Source of the DNA: Clostridia bacterium
GTDB taxonomy: Bacteria; Bacillota; Clostridia; Christensenellales; CAG-917
Reading direction: 5' to 3'
Length of the DNA: 5,005 nt
NCBI GenBank assembly: GCA_017507205.1
Contig: JAFWBH010000049.1
Span: 1 to 5,005, forward strand
Shown: one piece after another, positions 4,249-5,005 of the stretch
Layout of the letters: the number at the start of each line of letters is the position of its first letter
How positions within the stretch are numbered: the first letter of the stretch is position 1
Position numbers and translations under genes: made by a program
Notes under the pieces: model-generated
What the model was told of the DNA's origin: nothing
The model's database searches: none
What the model saw: the letters and a program-made list of their open reading frames with translations, nothing else

Positions 4249-5005
4249 ATGAAACTTAGAACTCACAATTGTGGCGAACTTACTGAACAAAACGTTGGAC
4301 AAAAGGTCAAGCTTTGTGGCTGGCTTTCTTCAACCCGTGACCTTGGCGCAGTTATCTTCTTTGTGCTTCGTGACTTCTATGGCTACACACAGGTTGTTGT
4401 GGCAGATGAAGCAATGAAGGAACAAGTGAGAGATATCCCCCGTGAATCAACAATCTCTGTTGAAGGAAAGGTTATCCTTCGTTCATCACCCAACCCCGAT
4501 ATGCCCACAGGTATGATTGAAATCGAGCCTGAAAGCATTGAAATCTTGGGCAGATGCTATGACCAGCTTCCTTTTGAGGTGGCAACAAGCACAACATCAA
4601 GAGAGGATACACGCCTTAAATATCGCTTCTTGGACTTAAGAAACCCAGAAGTGAAGGATAAAATCGTTTTTCGTGCAAAAGTGGTCAGCTGGCTCCGTAG
4701 AAAAATGACAGATATGGGATTCCTTGAAATCACCACAACTATCCTCACCAGCTCATCACCCGAGGGCGCAAGGGACTTCATCGTGCCTTCAAGATTGCAC
4801 CCCGGCAGATTCTATGCATTGCCTCAAGCACCTCAACAATATAAGCAACTGCTTATGGCTTCTGGCTTTGACAAATATTTCCAAATTGCACCTTGCTTCA
4901 GAGATGAGGACGCAAGAGCAGACCGTAGCCCTGGCGAATTCTATCAGCTTGACACAGAGATGTGCTTTGCAACACAAGAGGACGTCTTTGAGGTTATGGA
5001 AGAAG
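4249..5005 (+). CDS. aspS: aspartate--tRNA ligase (AspRS), 3'-truncated by window edge
   Basis: 252 codons are open to the window end, under half of the usual 580-600 residues. The protein attaches aspartate to tRNA-Asp. Residues 1-100 are the OB-fold anticodon domain (KLCGWLSSTRDLGAVIFFVLRD). LKYRFLDLR (123-131) and the motif 1 helix follow, then SSPEGARDFIVPSR (169-182), GRFYALPQAPQQYKQLLM (186-203) and motif 2 with CFRDEDARADR (216-226). The wording RLHPGRFYALPQAPQQYKQ and ADRSPGEFYQLD resembles alphaproteobacterial AspRS more than the common Bacillota form. The motif 1 end reads EITTTILT, so the invariant proline of class II enzymes is Thr164. Leu32 sits where discriminating AspRSs have leucine. 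The insertion domain, motif 3 and C-terminus lie outside. It is third in the operon after asnA. Confidence 0.93.
   Translation, partial: MKLRTHNCGELTEQNVGQKVKLCGWLSSTRDLGAVIFFVLRDFYGYTQVVVADEAMKEQVRDIPRESTISVEGKVILRSSPNPDMPTGMIEIEPESIEILGRCYDQLPFEVATSTTSREDTRLKYRFLDLRNPEVKDKIVFRAKVVSWLRRKMTDMGFLEITTTILTSSSPEGARDFIVPSRLHPGRFYALPQAPQQYKQLLMASGFDKYFQIAPCFRDEDARADRSPGEFYQLDTEMCFATQEDVFEVMEE

Overview
The window is a stretch of bacterial chromosome that looks like a Bacillota (Clostridia-type) genome. The clues are moderate-to-low GC, strong AGGAG/GAGGTGA ribosome binding sites, consensus sigma-70/SigA-type promoters in AT-rich spacers, the short PNPase tail, and the AsnS-AsnA gene pair. The assignment is an inference from these traits; no rRNA or marker-gene comparison was possible. 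I see no mobile element, CRISPR array, tRNA or rRNA gene.

Layout. Bases 1-165 are the last 54 codons of a + strand gene that reads as the S1 domain of polynucleotide phosphorylase (pnp). From 166 to 712 there is about 550 bp without a convincing gene. It begins with a likely pnp terminator (195-262), continues as a dense mosaic of small hairpins and short direct repeats (about 287-682), and ends with a perfect 12-bp bidirectional terminator (683-710). The thioredoxin reductase gene trxB (713-1609) lies on the - strand and converges on pnp. Between trxB and the next gene (1610-1791) is a back-to-back promoter region with one good promoter per direction and a leader hairpin on the + side. From 1792 onwards a + strand operon carries asnS (asparaginyl-tRNA synthetase), asnA (ammonia-dependent asparagine synthetase) and the first 252 codons of aspS (aspartyl-tRNA synthetase), which runs off the right edge.

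How the genes work together. AspS attaches aspartate to tRNA-Asp, AsnA converts aspartate plus ammonia and ATP to asparagine, and AsnS attaches that asparagine to tRNA-Asn. The operon therefore groups the two users of the Asp/Asn pair with the enzyme that interconverts them. The three proteins also share the class II synthetase catalytic fold. A leucine in AspS at the position linked to tRNA-Asp discrimination fits a cell that makes Asn-tRNA directly rather than by the transamidation route.

The most interesting signals are two 25-nt repeat units near 615-681 with a compensatory base-pair change, the repeated word-linker-word pattern around them, the missing motif-1 proline in AspS, and the alphaproteobacterial look of AspS. 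No entirely new biological system is evident.
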